Positions 1 through 7,921 of a stretch of 64,000 nucleotides of DNA are shown piece by piece (the first letter of the stretch is position 1; each line of letters starts with the position of its first letter). The DNA is from Methanoplanus limicola DSM 2279. Its GTDB lineage: Archaea; Halobacteriota; Methanomicrobia; Methanomicrobiales; Methanomicrobiaceae. A program made the translations under genes and the position numbers. The stretch is from positions 2,897,175 to 2,961,174 of the forward strand of contig NZ_CM001436.1 of NCBI RefSeq assembly GCF_000243255.1. Reading direction: 5' to 3'. The notes beneath the pieces were generated by a model. That model had not been told where the DNA came from. It did not search any database and worked only from the letters and a program-made list of their open reading frames with translations.

Positions 1-652
1 GATCAACCAGAATTAATTGTTTGAAGTACTTACACTTCGGCACACTATCGATATTTTCACTAGTTTATCTAAAAGGAATTAGCGGTTATTAAACAAATTT
101 CCGCATTGTCAGTGCCAACGTCAGAACCGACACCCCCATCCGGGTGCTTTCGGTTCTCCATCTAAGAATCGAGGTAACAATGTTAGGTTTATTGTTATAT
201 AAACACATTGTTTTGCGATTTCTTTGAAAAGCAGAGGAACGCATAATTCAGCGAATCCACTTTTTGCTTTGCAGTCACCTGTAAAAGAACTTACAGGCTT
301 TCCCGAATCCACAGTTGCAGCCACCCTGAGGCGTCTGTCACCGGAATACTTCGGCCTTACAATGTTGTATGCCGCCACATATAAACCCTTGCAGGAAATT
401 AAGAAAATGAACAGACAAACAGGATCACCCACAGGAAAAAAACGGCAGAACAGCGTTATTTCATGAACTTTTGATCACTCGCGCAAATAACACCCAATAA
501 GTAAACAGACAAAAGAGTACACAACACAGAATGTAAAAAAATCCTCATAAGTAATTTAACTTACGTCAAAAACGACATTAAAACGCATAAAAATCCGGAA
601 AAATGCAGAATTTTAAAAAAATCAGATTAAAATAATTAAAAACAGGAAAAAA
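1..652. other. Intergenic region without a supported gene
   Basis: No convincing gene is visible in these 650 bases. Two opposing open frames overlap here (224-466 plus and 121-432 minus), but neither has a Shine-Dalgarno sequence, a recognisable domain or plausible composition, and they are complementary shadows of each other over most of their length. The stretch 470-650 is A/T-rich and probably lies downstream of hisE. The one clear structure is the hairpin at 123-157. The left edge may cut an upstream element that cannot be judged from here. Confidence 0.5.
123..157. other. Strong imperfect hairpin
   Basis: The arms AGAACCGA (123-130) and TCGGTTCT (150-157) pair perfectly. An inner CACCC/GGGTG stem (131-135 with 142-146) closes a six-base loop, leaving a three-base bulge (147-149). 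Thirteen base pairs in 35 bases is unusual for this A/T-rich surrounding. It could be a transcript end, part of a small RNA or a repeat terminus. No U-tract follows on the plus strand, so a simple terminator is not obvious. Confidence 0.45.
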
Positions 653-943
653 TTACTTCCTGCGGGATTCAAGTTCTGAGATAACATCTTCAAATTCGAC
701 CCCAATTCTTTTCAGTGCAAGCATAAGATGAAAGATCAGATCAGCTGCTTCATAGACCTTCTGATCATAATCCGGATTTTTCGCTGCGATTATAAACTCC
801 GCAGATTCCTCACCGACCTTTTCAAGGGCTTTATCAATACCCTTCCTGTGACGGAGAATATCAACAATATAACTTTTTTCAGGAGGATTTAGCTCCCGAT
901 CACACATAATCTGCCATAATTCATCAAAAATATCAGTCCTCAC
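653..943 (-). CDS. hisE: Phosphoribosyl-ATP pyrophosphatase HisE
   Basis: This 96-residue protein has the size and motifs of stand-alone HisE, which hydrolyses phosphoribosyl-ATP to phosphoribosyl-AMP in the second step of histidine biosynthesis. The MazG/HisE-type metal-binding pattern is visible: KVGEESAEFIIAAK in the first half and YEAADLIFHLMLAL in the second, giving the EExxE and ExxD acidic residues. Its start overlaps the 3' end of the KH-domain gene upstream by 11 bases, so the two are probably co-transcribed. No HisI domain is fused to it. A partial hisC lies at the other end of the window, not in an operon with hisE. Confidence 0.93.
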   Translation of the reverse strand: MRTDIFDELWQIMCDRELNPPEKSYIVDILRHRKGIDKALEKVGEESAEFIIAAKNPDYDQKVYEAADLIFHLMLALKRIGVEFEDVISELESRRK

Positions 944-1382
944 ACTTCACCTCCGGTACAAGACGTATTTCACCTATACTTTTTCCAAAATATCTCTGTA
1001 TAAGAATTCTCGCTTTCTCAACATTACAGCCACCCTTACCTATTGCAATACCAAGATCAGACCGTGATACAACCGAAATCATAACATTGCCCCCCTCATC
1101 CTCACAGAGATCTTTTACAACAGCCGGCTTGAGAACATTACTGACAAAAGAGCAGATATCCTCATCATGTTCAACCATCTCAATCCTTCTGCCAAGCACC
1201 TTCTGAAGCTTCTTGATATTGGCACCGTTTTTACCGATTGCAATACCCATATCGCCTTTCTTTATCACATATATTATTCTGTCAAAAGGTTCATCAATAA
1301 CGCAGTCAAGAGCAGTTGATCTTGTAATAATTCTTAATTCTTCGATATATCTTCTTTCTTTAAAACCAAGTAAACTTTGCAT
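933..1382 (-). CDS. NusA-like KH-domain RNA-binding protein
   Basis: The protein (149 aa) consists of two KH RNA-binding modules and nothing else, the architecture of archaeal NusA. The KH signatures are GDMGIAIGKNGANIKKLQ (about residues 44-61) and SDLGIAIGKGGCNVEKAR (about 108-125). Archaeal NusA normally lies between RNA polymerase and ribosomal protein genes. Here it precedes hisE, so this may be a relocated copy or a paralogue. It probably binds nascent RNA or ribosomal RNA; the transcription-factor role is inferred from the family. The 121-base upstream gap contains TATA-like sequence near 1463-1480 on the minus strand. Confidence 0.8.
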   Translation of the reverse strand: MQSLLGFKERRYIEELRIITRSTALDCVIDEPFDRIIYVIKKGDMGIAIGKNGANIKKLQKVLGRRIEMVEHDEDICSFVSNVLKPAVVKDLCEDEGGNVMISVVSRSDLGIAIGKGGCNVEKARILIQRYFGKSIGEIRLVPEVKCED

Positions 1383-1503
1383 TAAATATCCGCATAGTAT
1401 TGGTTTTCATCTGATTAATGAGTTATCTGAAAAAACAAGAAAAAAACATCTGCATGAAGACATATGTATAAAAAATATACTGACTGAAATTAAAAAAAAG
1501 TGA

Positions 1504-1911
1504 TTACTGTGCTTTCGCACATACAATATCCAGTATCCCGTTCTTAGCCACAAAATTACTCTGACCGGCATCAATACTGCACGGAAGATCAACTCTGACC
1601 TCCACACCATCAACGATTATTTTAATAAATTCAGGCTGGATATCAACATCAGGCAGATCAACAATATCAGAAGGAAGAGACACAGTCACATATATCTTCT
1701 CAGGACCGTCAATCACTTCATAATCAACCCCTTCATCATCGCCTAAATCATCTTCATCATCAGAACGGAAAACAAAGGGCTCTCCACCATTACCGGTAAT
1801 TATTGTGCAGCCCAAAAACCGGGCATTCTCCGAGAACGGAAGACTGCTAATTATATCTTCCATCGCCTTTGCAAAATTTCTTAAAATATCATCATTGGGT
1901 TCACGTTTCAT
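1504..1911 (-). CDS. Hsp20/alpha-crystallin-like protein
   Basis: A 135-residue acidic protein whose C-terminal two thirds read like a divergent alpha-crystallin (Hsp20) domain: alternating beta-strand segments EKIYVTVSLPSDI, FIKIIVDGVEVRVDLP and a closing NGILDIVCAK, matching the usual 'NGVLxI' ending of Hsp20 proteins. An acidic linker with DDEDDLGDDEG separates this from an N-terminal helix. The ATG at 1911 is chosen because a longer start at 1959 would overlap the upstream gene by 59 bases and adds a cysteine-rich sequence unlike the rest. The remaining overlap is 11 bases, implying coupling to the ArsR-like gene. It may be a small heat-shock chaperone; assignment is moderate. Confidence 0.65.
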   Translation of the reverse strand: MKREPNDDILRNFAKAMEDIISSLPFSENARFLGCTIITGNGGEPFVFRSDDEDDLGDDEGVDYEVIDGPEKIYVTVSLPSDIVDLPDVDIQPEFIKIIVDGVEVRVDLPCSIDAGQSNFVAKNGILDIVCAKAQ

Positions 1912-2533
1912 AATTACCACACAATTTATACAGGTCGCCTGATCTCTCCACAATACCATTCTCAGTCAGTTTTCTGAGTAAAACCATCAGATCGTCACCG
2001 GAAATACCACAGAATTCTTCCAGGTCCTCAACAGACATATCATATCCGGCCAGTGCAGTTATAAGATTAAACTCTGCCTCACTATTAATTATTTCTTTGC
2101 AGAAAACCTTTAAATCGCGTATTTTTTTCTCAATATCCCTCTCAAGGTAATCGAGATCAACAAGGATTTCGTCACGCGATTTCACCATTTTACGAATAAT
2201 TCCGGTTTTATTAAAGAGAGTCAACTTAAAATCTTCAGTTTCATTCTCAAAATTATGACCCGCGGCCACCAGATCCTCAATATTCACAGTAATCCGGAAA
2301 TCCCTCGACAGATGGTAATACTTCCTCCTGTTAACCTCATCACCATGTGAGATAAGGATACTTTCCCTCTCCATAATCTGGAGATGCTCTATTACGGCCT
2401 TCGGACTTATCATAAGTCTGTCCGAAATCTCGGTAACAAAACAGGGTTTCTGCCTTAAGAGCTGAATAATTCTTCTCCTGTTTCTGTTACCGAGAATATC
2501 AAGAAGGCGGGATACCTCATCACCTTCCAACAT
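1901..2533 (-). CDS. ArsR-type winged-helix regulator
   Basis: About 210 residues. The N-terminal 80 residues form a winged helix-turn-helix of ArsR type: LDILGNRNRRRIIQLLRQ, then VTEISDRLMISPKAVIEHLQIME (recognition helix) and a short wing RRKYYHLS. The remaining 120 residues are a mostly helical, charged segment with a second possible helix-turn-helix-like region near the C-terminus (FCGISGDDLMVLLRKLTENGIVERSGDLY). It is probably a DNA-binding transcription regulator; the effector is unknown. The ATG at 2533 was chosen over TTG at 2542 because a TATA-like box sits about 30 bases upstream, as in leaderless archaeal transcripts. Its end overlaps the Hsp20-like gene, which it may control. Confidence 0.78.
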   Translation of the reverse strand: MLEGDEVSRLLDILGNRNRRRIIQLLRQKPCFVTEISDRLMISPKAVIEHLQIMERESILISHGDEVNRRKYYHLSRDFRITVNIEDLVAAGHNFENETEDFKLTLFNKTGIIRKMVKSRDEILVDLDYLERDIEKKIRDLKVFCKEIINSEAEFNLITALAGYDMSVEDLEEFCGISGDDLMVLLRKLTENGIVERSGDLYKLCGNYET

Positions 2534-2555
2534 ATTTACCAAATGTTAAGAAAAA

Positions 2556-2570
2556 CAATATATATATTTA
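2556..2570 (-). promoter_or_regulatory. TATA box before the ArsR-like gene
   Basis: On the minus strand the sequence reads AAATATATATATTG, a good archaeal TATA box. Its centre lies about 30 bases before the ATG at 2533, so transcription would begin close to the start codon (leaderless mRNA). It overlaps the last codons of guaB, which suggests the regulator can be transcribed independently of the upstream mfnB-guaB genes. Confidence 0.45.
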
Positions 2571-4040
2571 TTTGTTATCAGGCAACCTGTAATTTGGTGC
2601 CTCATCTGTAATCAGAATATCATGCGGATGGCTCTCCACCTGTCCGGCAGATGTTATCCTGATAAATTCTCCATTTTCACGGAGATCTCTGATTTTTGCA
2701 GAGCCGGTATATCCCATAGCAGATTTAAGACCGCCGGTAAGCTGATAGATAATATCCGAAACTTCACCGACATACGGTGTCGCGCCCTCAATACCCTCAG
2801 GAACAAACTTTGTCTGCCCAATACCCTTCTTCTGGAAGTAACGGTCACTTGACTGACCGCCGGTCATCACACCAAGTGAACCCATGCCGCGGTACTGCTT
2901 ATATCTTCTTCCCTTAATTGCAATAATCCTGCCGGGAGACTCATCTGTACCGGCGAGAAGACTTCCAAGCATAACACATTCGGCACCTGCCGCAATTGCC
3001 TTTGCAACGTCACCGCTGTACCTGATACCGCCATCTGCAATTACAGGAACATCATATTCCATACATGCCTGTGCAACAGAAGCAATTGCAGTAATCTGTG
3101 GGACACCTACACCCGCAACAACCCTCGTAGTACAGATTGAACCAGGGCCGATACCAACCTTAAGGGCATCTATCTCACCGGAATATGCATCAGCAGCCGA
3201 AGATGTTGCAATATTTCCGGCAATAACATCAGCTTTGACACTTCCTTTGATCTCCTTTATTGATTTTACGACATTGAGATTGTGCCCATGAGCACAGTCA
3301 GCAACAAGTGCATCAACGCCAGCCTCATCCAGCATAACTGCCCTCTCAAAATCAAAAGGACCAACAGCTGCAGAAACTCTCAGGTTGCCATCCTTATCGC
3401 GGTTCGCATCAGGATACTGATTCTTCTCAAGAAGATCCTGCATGGTCATGATACCGAGTATTCCGCCGTCAGACGATGTCACAGGAAGTCTCTCAACTTT
3501 ATTGTTGTACATAACCTCAATGGCATCCTCAAGTGAAATGTCCTCATTGACAGTGATCGGCCCCGAAGTCATCACTGTCCGGATATTTTCAGCGCCCTTC
3601 TTGGACGCAATCCACCTGAGATCCCTGCGGCTGACAATACCAACGACCTTACCGTTCTCAATAACAGGCACACCGCTGATATTATTCTCATTCATCAGAT
3701 AGTCAACATCAGAGACTGTGGAATTAATATCAACCGTAACAACATTGCGTTCAATGAAATCTTCAGCCTGCTTGACCTTCCGGACCTCCTCAACTTCCTT
3801 ATCAGGAGCCATATTTCTGTGAATGACACCAATAGCGCCCAGACGTGCAAGCGCAACTGCCATCCCCGACTCAGTGACTGTATCCATTGCCGCAGAAACA
3901 AAGGGTATTGTTACACCAATGTTACGGGTGAATCTGGACTTAATATTTGTCTGACTTGGTTCAACCTGCGATGCAGCAGGAATCAGCAGAACATCGTCAA
4001 AGGTATATCCGGTCTCCATCTCAAGTTTATTTTTGTACAT
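2568..4040 (-). CDS. guaB: Inosine-5'-monophosphate dehydrogenase
   Basis: A full-length IMP dehydrogenase (490 aa) converting IMP to XMP with NAD+, the committed step of guanine nucleotide synthesis. The TIM barrel is split by two CBS domains (about residues 95-205). The catalytic loop [13 protein letters not shown] carries the nucleophilic cysteine at position 303. The phosphate-binding segment [10 protein letters not shown] and the mobile flap motif DRYFQ are also present. It starts 14 bases after the mfnB stop codon, so the two genes probably share a transcript. Nothing is unusual in length or catalytic residues. Confidence 0.97.
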   Translation of the reverse strand: MYKNKLEMETGYTFDDVLLIPAASQVEPSQTNIKSRFTRNIGVTIPFVSAAMDTVTESGMAVALARLGAIGVIHRNMAPDKEVEEVRKVKQAEDFIERNVVTVDINSTVSDVDYLMNENNISGVPVIENGKVVGIVSRRDLRWIASKKGAENIRTVMTSGPITVNEDISLEDAIEVMYNNKVERLPVTSSDGGILGIMTMQDLLEKNQYPDANRDKDGNLRVSAAVGPFDFERAVMLDEAGVDALVADCAHGHNLNVVKSIKEIKGSVKADVIAGNIATSSAADAYSGEIDALKVGIGPGSICTTRVVAGVGVPQITAIASVAQACMEYDVPVIADGGIRYSGDVAKAIAAGAECVMLGSLLAGTDESPGRIIAIKGRRYKQYRGMGSLGVMTGGQSSDRYFQKKGIGQTKFVPEGIEGATPYVGEVSDIIYQLTGGLKSAMGYTGSAKIRDLRENGEFIRITSAGQVESHPHDILITDEAPNYRLPDNK

Positions 4041-4054
4041 AACTTACCTAAAAA

Positions 4055-4741
4055 TCACCTTACAAGGTTTAGAGCTTTCTCAACAAGTTCAGGTTTTATC
4101 ACCGCACTTCTGTCGCCGCCGCATACCATGCCACGGACCCCGATAATTTCCGGATTAATCTTCTTTAGTGTTTCAATATCTTCAAACTTTAGTGAACCTG
4201 CAAGCGCAGTCTGTAATGAAAGGGAACGGTTCATCTCCGTAAATTCAGTAAGTTCTGATTCACTCAGGAAATCAAAGAGACCTTTGCCGTCCTTTACCGC
4301 AGTATCGATCATAGCGACATCTGCACCGGCTTTTGCTGCCAGCGGAGCCATCTCAAACGGAGAAATTGCATCAACGCGGTCGTAATCAGCATAAGATGCA
4401 ATAACTACTGTCTTTTCAGGGAATCTCCACTTCACTCCTTTTACAACCGCTTCAATAAACTCAAGCGCGTTCCCTTCCCCCTCAAACATAAGGCCGACTT
4501 TAACATAATCAGCGCCTGCGCTTGCAGCACCGAAAGCAGACTGGGAAGCACTGCCGGGTTTAAAGCTGTAATCACCAATTGCCGCGCTGACCGGTTTTTC
4601 ACTCAGCGATTTAATCTCTGAGATAACCCACGGGAAATTTGCACCTAATGAACCTTCAGAAGGTTTTTTAACGTCAACAATATCTGCAGCAAGTGAATAT
4701 TTTGCCTCTGCAACACTGCTTGGACTGACCAATAAATCCAT
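4055..4741 (-). CDS. mfnB: 4-HFC-P synthase MfnB (methanofuran biosynthesis)
   Basis: MfnB, (5-formylfuran-3-yl)methyl phosphate synthase, condenses two glyceraldehyde-3-phosphate molecules to the furan precursor of methanofuran. The 228 residues match the family along their length: an N-terminal LVSPSSVAEAKYS, the motif DVKKPSEGSLGANFPW with the Schiff-base lysine (K25 or K26) and DYVKVGLM with a second conserved lysine (K81). The C-terminal GVRGMVCGGDR is a phosphate-binding loop. Methanofuran is a one-carbon carrier, so this gene supports methanogen identity. It is first in a minus-strand unit with guaB. A 16-bp inverted repeat lies 17 bases upstream of its start. Confidence 0.93.
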   Translation of the reverse strand: MDLLVSPSSVAEAKYSLAADIVDVKKPSEGSLGANFPWVISEIKSLSEKPVSAAIGDYSFKPGSASQSAFGAASAGADYVKVGLMFEGEGNALEFIEAVVKGVKWRFPEKTVVIASYADYDRVDAISPFEMAPLAAKAGADVAMIDTAVKDGKGLFDFLSESELTEFTEMNRSLSLQTALAGSLKFEDIETLKKINPEIIGVRGMVCGGDRSAVIKPELVEKALNLVR

Positions 4742-4757
4742 AATAAAATTTGGTTAT

Positions 4758-4773
4758 ATCACATAATAGTGAT
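4758..4773. promoter_or_regulatory. Inverted repeat upstream of mfnB
   Basis: ATCAC and GTGAT arms flank a six-base A/T centre, giving a 16-bp dyad between the divergent mfnB and hisA-like genes, just upstream of the mfnB start. The position fits an operator overlapping the mfnB promoter. A chance palindrome in A/T-rich DNA cannot be excluded. Confidence 0.3.
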
Positions 4774-4873
4774 TTTTGTATTAACCTCATTTTTCAGCCC
4801 ATATAGACACATAATTCTAATTATTTTAAAATAAATAAAATTGATGCCTTCTCCGGATAAATAATTCCTGATA

Positions 4874-5548
4874 ATGAAAATAATTCTTGCCGTTGATATT
4901 AAAGGAGGAGAGGTCGTTCATGGCTATAAGGGCAGAAGGGAGATCTACAAACCTCTTGACTGGGGGCTTGCCGGGAGCACAAAACCTTCAGAATATCTGA
5001 CTGAACTGAAGGTCAAATATCCATATCTGGCCGATCTTGACAGAATATGCAGAGATAGTGACAACAATTCAGCAGTTCTTTCATGCAGGGACTGTGGAGA
5101 GTATTCCTATCTCAACCGCGGGGCAGAAACTCCTTCAGAAGCACTGAAAGAACCATGGATAAAAAATGTAATTTCCACCGAGACATGCAGAGGAAATCCT
5201 GAGGATTACACTGATTTTGATTATTTCAGCGTTGTTGTGAAGGACGGAAGAGCGCTTCCGGATGGAAAAAATCCGGCAGCAGTCCTGAAAGAAGCCTCCA
5301 AAGCCGGTTTTGAGGGCCTTATTGTCTTAAACCTCTCAAGTGTGGGTGCAGAGGATTCCATGGGCAGCCTCAGTATTGAGGAGGTAAGAAGTGCATATGA
5401 GGGGACACTACTCTACGGCGGAGGTGTAAACTCAGTTGAGGACCTGTTAAGGCTTCAGGATGCCGGAATTAACGGCGCAATCATAGCAACTGCAGTCCAC
5501 AAAGGCAGAGTTCCCCTAAAATACGTTCAGGAGGGCAGAATTTGCTGA
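4874..5548 (+). CDS. HisA-related TIM-barrel protein
   Basis: A 224-residue protein related to HisA/HisF (phosphoribosyl isomerase) barrels. It begins ILAVDIKGGEVVHGYKGRR, like the HisA β1 strand with its catalytic Asp region, and ends with YGGGVNSVEDLLRLQDAGINGAIIATAVHKG, the typical C-terminal phosphate-binding half. The middle is not normal for HisA: a CRDCG motif (residues 75-79) and reduced conservation suggest a different substrate. Similar HisA-like proteins are widespread in methanogens without assigned function. Its stop overlaps the TTG start of tmk by 7 bases, so the two are co-translated. Whether it can replace HisA is unknown. Confidence 0.75.
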   Translation: MKIILAVDIKGGEVVHGYKGRREIYKPLDWGLAGSTKPSEYLTELKVKYPYLADLDRICRDSDNNSAVLSCRDCGEYSYLNRGAETPSEALKEPWIKNVISTETCRGNPEDYTDFDYFSVVVKDGRALPDGKNPAAVLKEASKAGFEGLIVLNLSSVGAEDSMGSLSIEEVRSAYEGTLLYGGGVNSVEDLLRLQDAGINGAIIATAVHKGRVPLKYVQEGRIC

Positions 5549-6156
5549 TTACAATTGAGGGCATCGACGGCAGCGGGAAGTCGTCCCTGCTTGAGGGCTT
5601 AAAATCTGAATTATCCGATCTTGATGTGGTATATACAAGAGAACCCGGTTCGACATGGATTGGTGAACAGGTGAGGCGCGGGATTGCAGAGAATATCGAC
5701 CCTGTTGCAGAAGCACTTTTGTTCTGTGCAGATCATGCAGCGCATCTTGGAGAGGTTATAAAGCCGTCACTGAAGGAAAACAGAATAATAATATCTGACA
5801 GGTACACCGATTCAAGATTTGCATACCAGGCAGTCACACTCAAAAAGATACTCCCTGAACCTATGCAGTGGTTAAAAGATGTCCATGAGGGCTGGACAAT
5901 AAAACCGGACAGGACATTTCTTCTTGTGCTGCCTGTTGAAGAAGCACTCGCACGGCTGAAGAAAGACCGTGAAAAGCCTGAACATTTTGAATGCGGAAAT
6001 GTACTCAGAGAGGTACTGAACAATTACCTTGAGATAGTAGAGAAAGACCCTGAAAGATTCATATTAATTGACGCTCTGAAAAACAGGGAAGAGATAATTA
6101 AATTCGTGGCAGACTGCATCAGGCAGATGCCGGATAAGCAGAAGGGTAAGAGATAG
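5542..6156 (+). CDS. tmk: Thymidylate kinase
   Basis: Thymidylate kinase (dTMP + ATP to dTDP), 204 aa. The P-loop IEGIDGSGKSSLLEGL begins at residue 4, followed by the DR(E/Y) substrate motif in TREPGSTWIGEQVR, and DRYTDSRFAYQ in the middle. The start is a TTG that overlaps the preceding gene by 7 bases; the next ATG would remove the P-loop. The preceding GAGGGCAGAAT stretch can act as a ribosome binding site. The lid region is short, as in archaeal enzymes. Confidence 0.93.
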   Translation: MLITIEGIDGSGKSSLLEGLKSELSDLDVVYTREPGSTWIGEQVRRGIAENIDPVAEALLFCADHAAHLGEVIKPSLKENRIIISDRYTDSRFAYQAVTLKKILPEPMQWLKDVHEGWTIKPDRTFLLVLPVEEALARLKKDREKPEHFECGNVLREVLNNYLEIVEKDPERFILIDALKNREEIIKFVADCIRQMPDKQKGKR

Positions 6157-6267
6157 AAATTCCTGCCGGCCAGATAAAAAAATACACAGATCTGGAAAAA
6201 ATCGTTAGCAATTATTACCATTCAGAGCAAATAATATCTGACAATAGGATCACGGGGTGAGCAGAAA

Positions 6268-7665
6268 CTGAAAAAAGTCCTGATGGCAGTGGAAGATATA
6301 AAATCCACAATGGAACTGAAAAAGACCCTCAGGAAATATAATTATGAGGTACTTGCATTATCCATCGACAGCTGTGACCTGATCTTTCGGACAGCCGGGG
6401 AAAAACCCGACATTTTGATTATTGATACTGATATAGTCGGAAAAATATCGCCCCTTGATGCCGGTAAAAAAATAATCCGCAACCACAAAAAACCTGTAAT
6501 ATTCATAATAAACTCCAGTAATGAAGGTATTGCAGATGAACTGAAGAGAATTGGCCCCTGCGGGATACTGATAAAGCCTTTTTCAGAAGAGGAAATACTC
6601 CACAGTCTTGGTGTTGCCCTTAAAATCAATAAAGCGGAGCGTGACCGCATAAAAAGACTTGAGACCTCAAATACAGATCCTATAATGGCGGCCCTTGACA
6701 GAATAAATGAACCTGCACTCACAATAAACCGGCGCGGAGCAATTACAAGGGTAAACCATGAGATGGAGTTTTTTTCCGGATATAAAAAAAATGAGATTGT
6801 CGGAAGAAAACTTATAAATTTTTTCAATACCCCGGAATATTCATCTGAATCAGAAGAAGAAACTGCAGTATGGCCTGATAAGATCCAATTCAGAAAAAAT
6901 AACGGCACTCTGGAAAATGTGAGTATAAACTCCGGATTTACATTATCATACAGAACCAACTTTGAAGAGCAGATAATAATCTTAAGAGAGAAGAAGGATT
7001 CCGGATTATCCGGGGAGTTACACACAGATAAAATCTGTTCTGTATTTATGGAAAATATTGACGAGATCTTCTTTGCTGTTGACCGGGACTATAAAATAAT
7101 AAAATACAATAATAAATTTGCTGAAATTGCAAAAAAATTAAATATTACAAAATTTCAGCTCACAAGACCACTCTATGAGACCGGAAATTTCTCAAAACTG
7201 CTAAATATTGGAGATTATGAAGATATATTCAGAACCGGACATAACAGGAACAGAATAGGAAAATTTTCCGGTAAAAACAGGACTCTTATAATAAGTTATA
7301 CCTATCTGCCGGTTTTTGAAGAGGATGAAAATAAGGTCTCGGCCGTGATTACGGTGATAAAGGATATAACTTCCGTTGAAGAAGCAAAGAGGGATTCAGA
7401 AGAGATGTACAGGGAGTATGTCCAGAACCGGGAATTCTTAAATAATATTCATGGATCTATAGGCGGAATAAGGACATCATTGTATAAAATAATTAAATTT
7501 GTTGAGAAAAACCCGCAGAAATTAAGAGATCCCGTATTCAAAGAGATTGCGGGTTATTCAGATGAAGCGGAATCCAACCTGAGAACCTTTGACAGGCTGT
7601 GGTCAAAGTATGAATCAGGAATGAAAAATACCTATAAACCCGGAAGAAAACAGTTAAAAAAATAA
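6268..7665 (+). CDS. Receiver-like and PAS domain signalling protein
   Basis: A signalling protein without a kinase domain. Residues 1-125 (numbered from CTG) resemble a response-regulator receiver: KKVLMAVED at strand 1, PDILIIDTDI with the phospho-acceptor-like Asp, and a conserved lysine in GILIKPFSEEEI. Two PAS domains follow, about residues 140-255 and 265-380, and a helical C-terminus. No HisKA or ATPase domain is seen, so it is probably a partner of a separate kinase. The usual ATG at 6283 cuts off strand 1 (LKKVL) and lacks a ribosome binding site, whereas GGTGAG (6256-6261) lies six bases before an in-frame CTG at 6268, so CTG is preferred. An in-frame stop lies just upstream (6232). 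Confidence 0.75.
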   Translation: MKKVLMAVEDIKSTMELKKTLRKYNYEVLALSIDSCDLIFRTAGEKPDILIIDTDIVGKISPLDAGKKIIRNHKKPVIFIINSSNEGIADELKRIGPCGILIKPFSEEEILHSLGVALKINKAERDRIKRLETSNTDPIMAALDRINEPALTINRRGAITRVNHEMEFFSGYKKNEIVGRKLINFFNTPEYSSESEEETAVWPDKIQFRKNNGTLENVSINSGFTLSYRTNFEEQIIILREKKDSGLSGELHTDKICSVFMENIDEIFFAVDRDYKIIKYNNKFAEIAKKLNITKFQLTRPLYETGNFSKLLNIGDYEDIFRTGHNRNRIGKFSGKNRTLIISYTYLPVFEEDENKVSAVITVIKDITSVEEAKRDSEEMYREYVQNREFLNNIHGSIGGIRTSLYKIIKFVEKNPQKLRDPVFKEIAGYSDEAESNLRTFDRLWSKYESGMKNTYKPGRKQLKK

Positions 7666-7693
7666 AATAAAAAAAAATGTAATTCAAATCAGA

Positions 7694-7834
7694 TTATTTG
7701 ATCTTTTTCTCAAGCTTCTTGAGTTTCTTCTTTGCAGCCTGACTGCCCGCAGCCACCTGCTTTGCGAGTTCCTCTGCCTTTGCCTTCTTAACTTTGTTAA
7801 GTTTTCCCAGTTGTTTTTTACTCGCTGCGGATAT
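7694..7834 (-). CDS. Small lysine/alanine-rich protein, non-standard ATA start
   Basis: An uninterrupted 46-residue frame of strongly coding character: SAASKKQLGKL, then repeated KKAKAEELAKQ and AAKKKLKKLEKKIK to the stop. It is basic and helical, as for a nucleic-acid-binding or ribosome-associated peptide. There is no ATG, GTG or TTG start: the in-frame TGA at 7844-7846 limits it to ATT or ATA. A strong Shine-Dalgarno GAGGT (7841-7845 on the minus strand) lies six bases before ATA at 7832-7834, where 'MSAASKK' would be a normal protein start. Either ATA initiates, or a single base changed the start. It lies between valS and the receiver-PAS gene. Confidence 0.6.
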   Translation of the reverse strand: MSAASKKQLGKLNKVKKAKAEELAKQVAAGSQAAKKKLKKLEKKIK

Positions 7835-7921
7835 AATATTACCTCACTGTACCTTTAACCGGTTTACTTTATCTCACTTCTCATACGAGTTCAGAGATAA
7901 CAGTTCCAAAAATAAAAATAA

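Noticed and set aside
121-466. Two opposing open frames in the left end
   Set aside because: They overlap on opposite strands, have no ribosome binding sites and no family resemblance that I can support.
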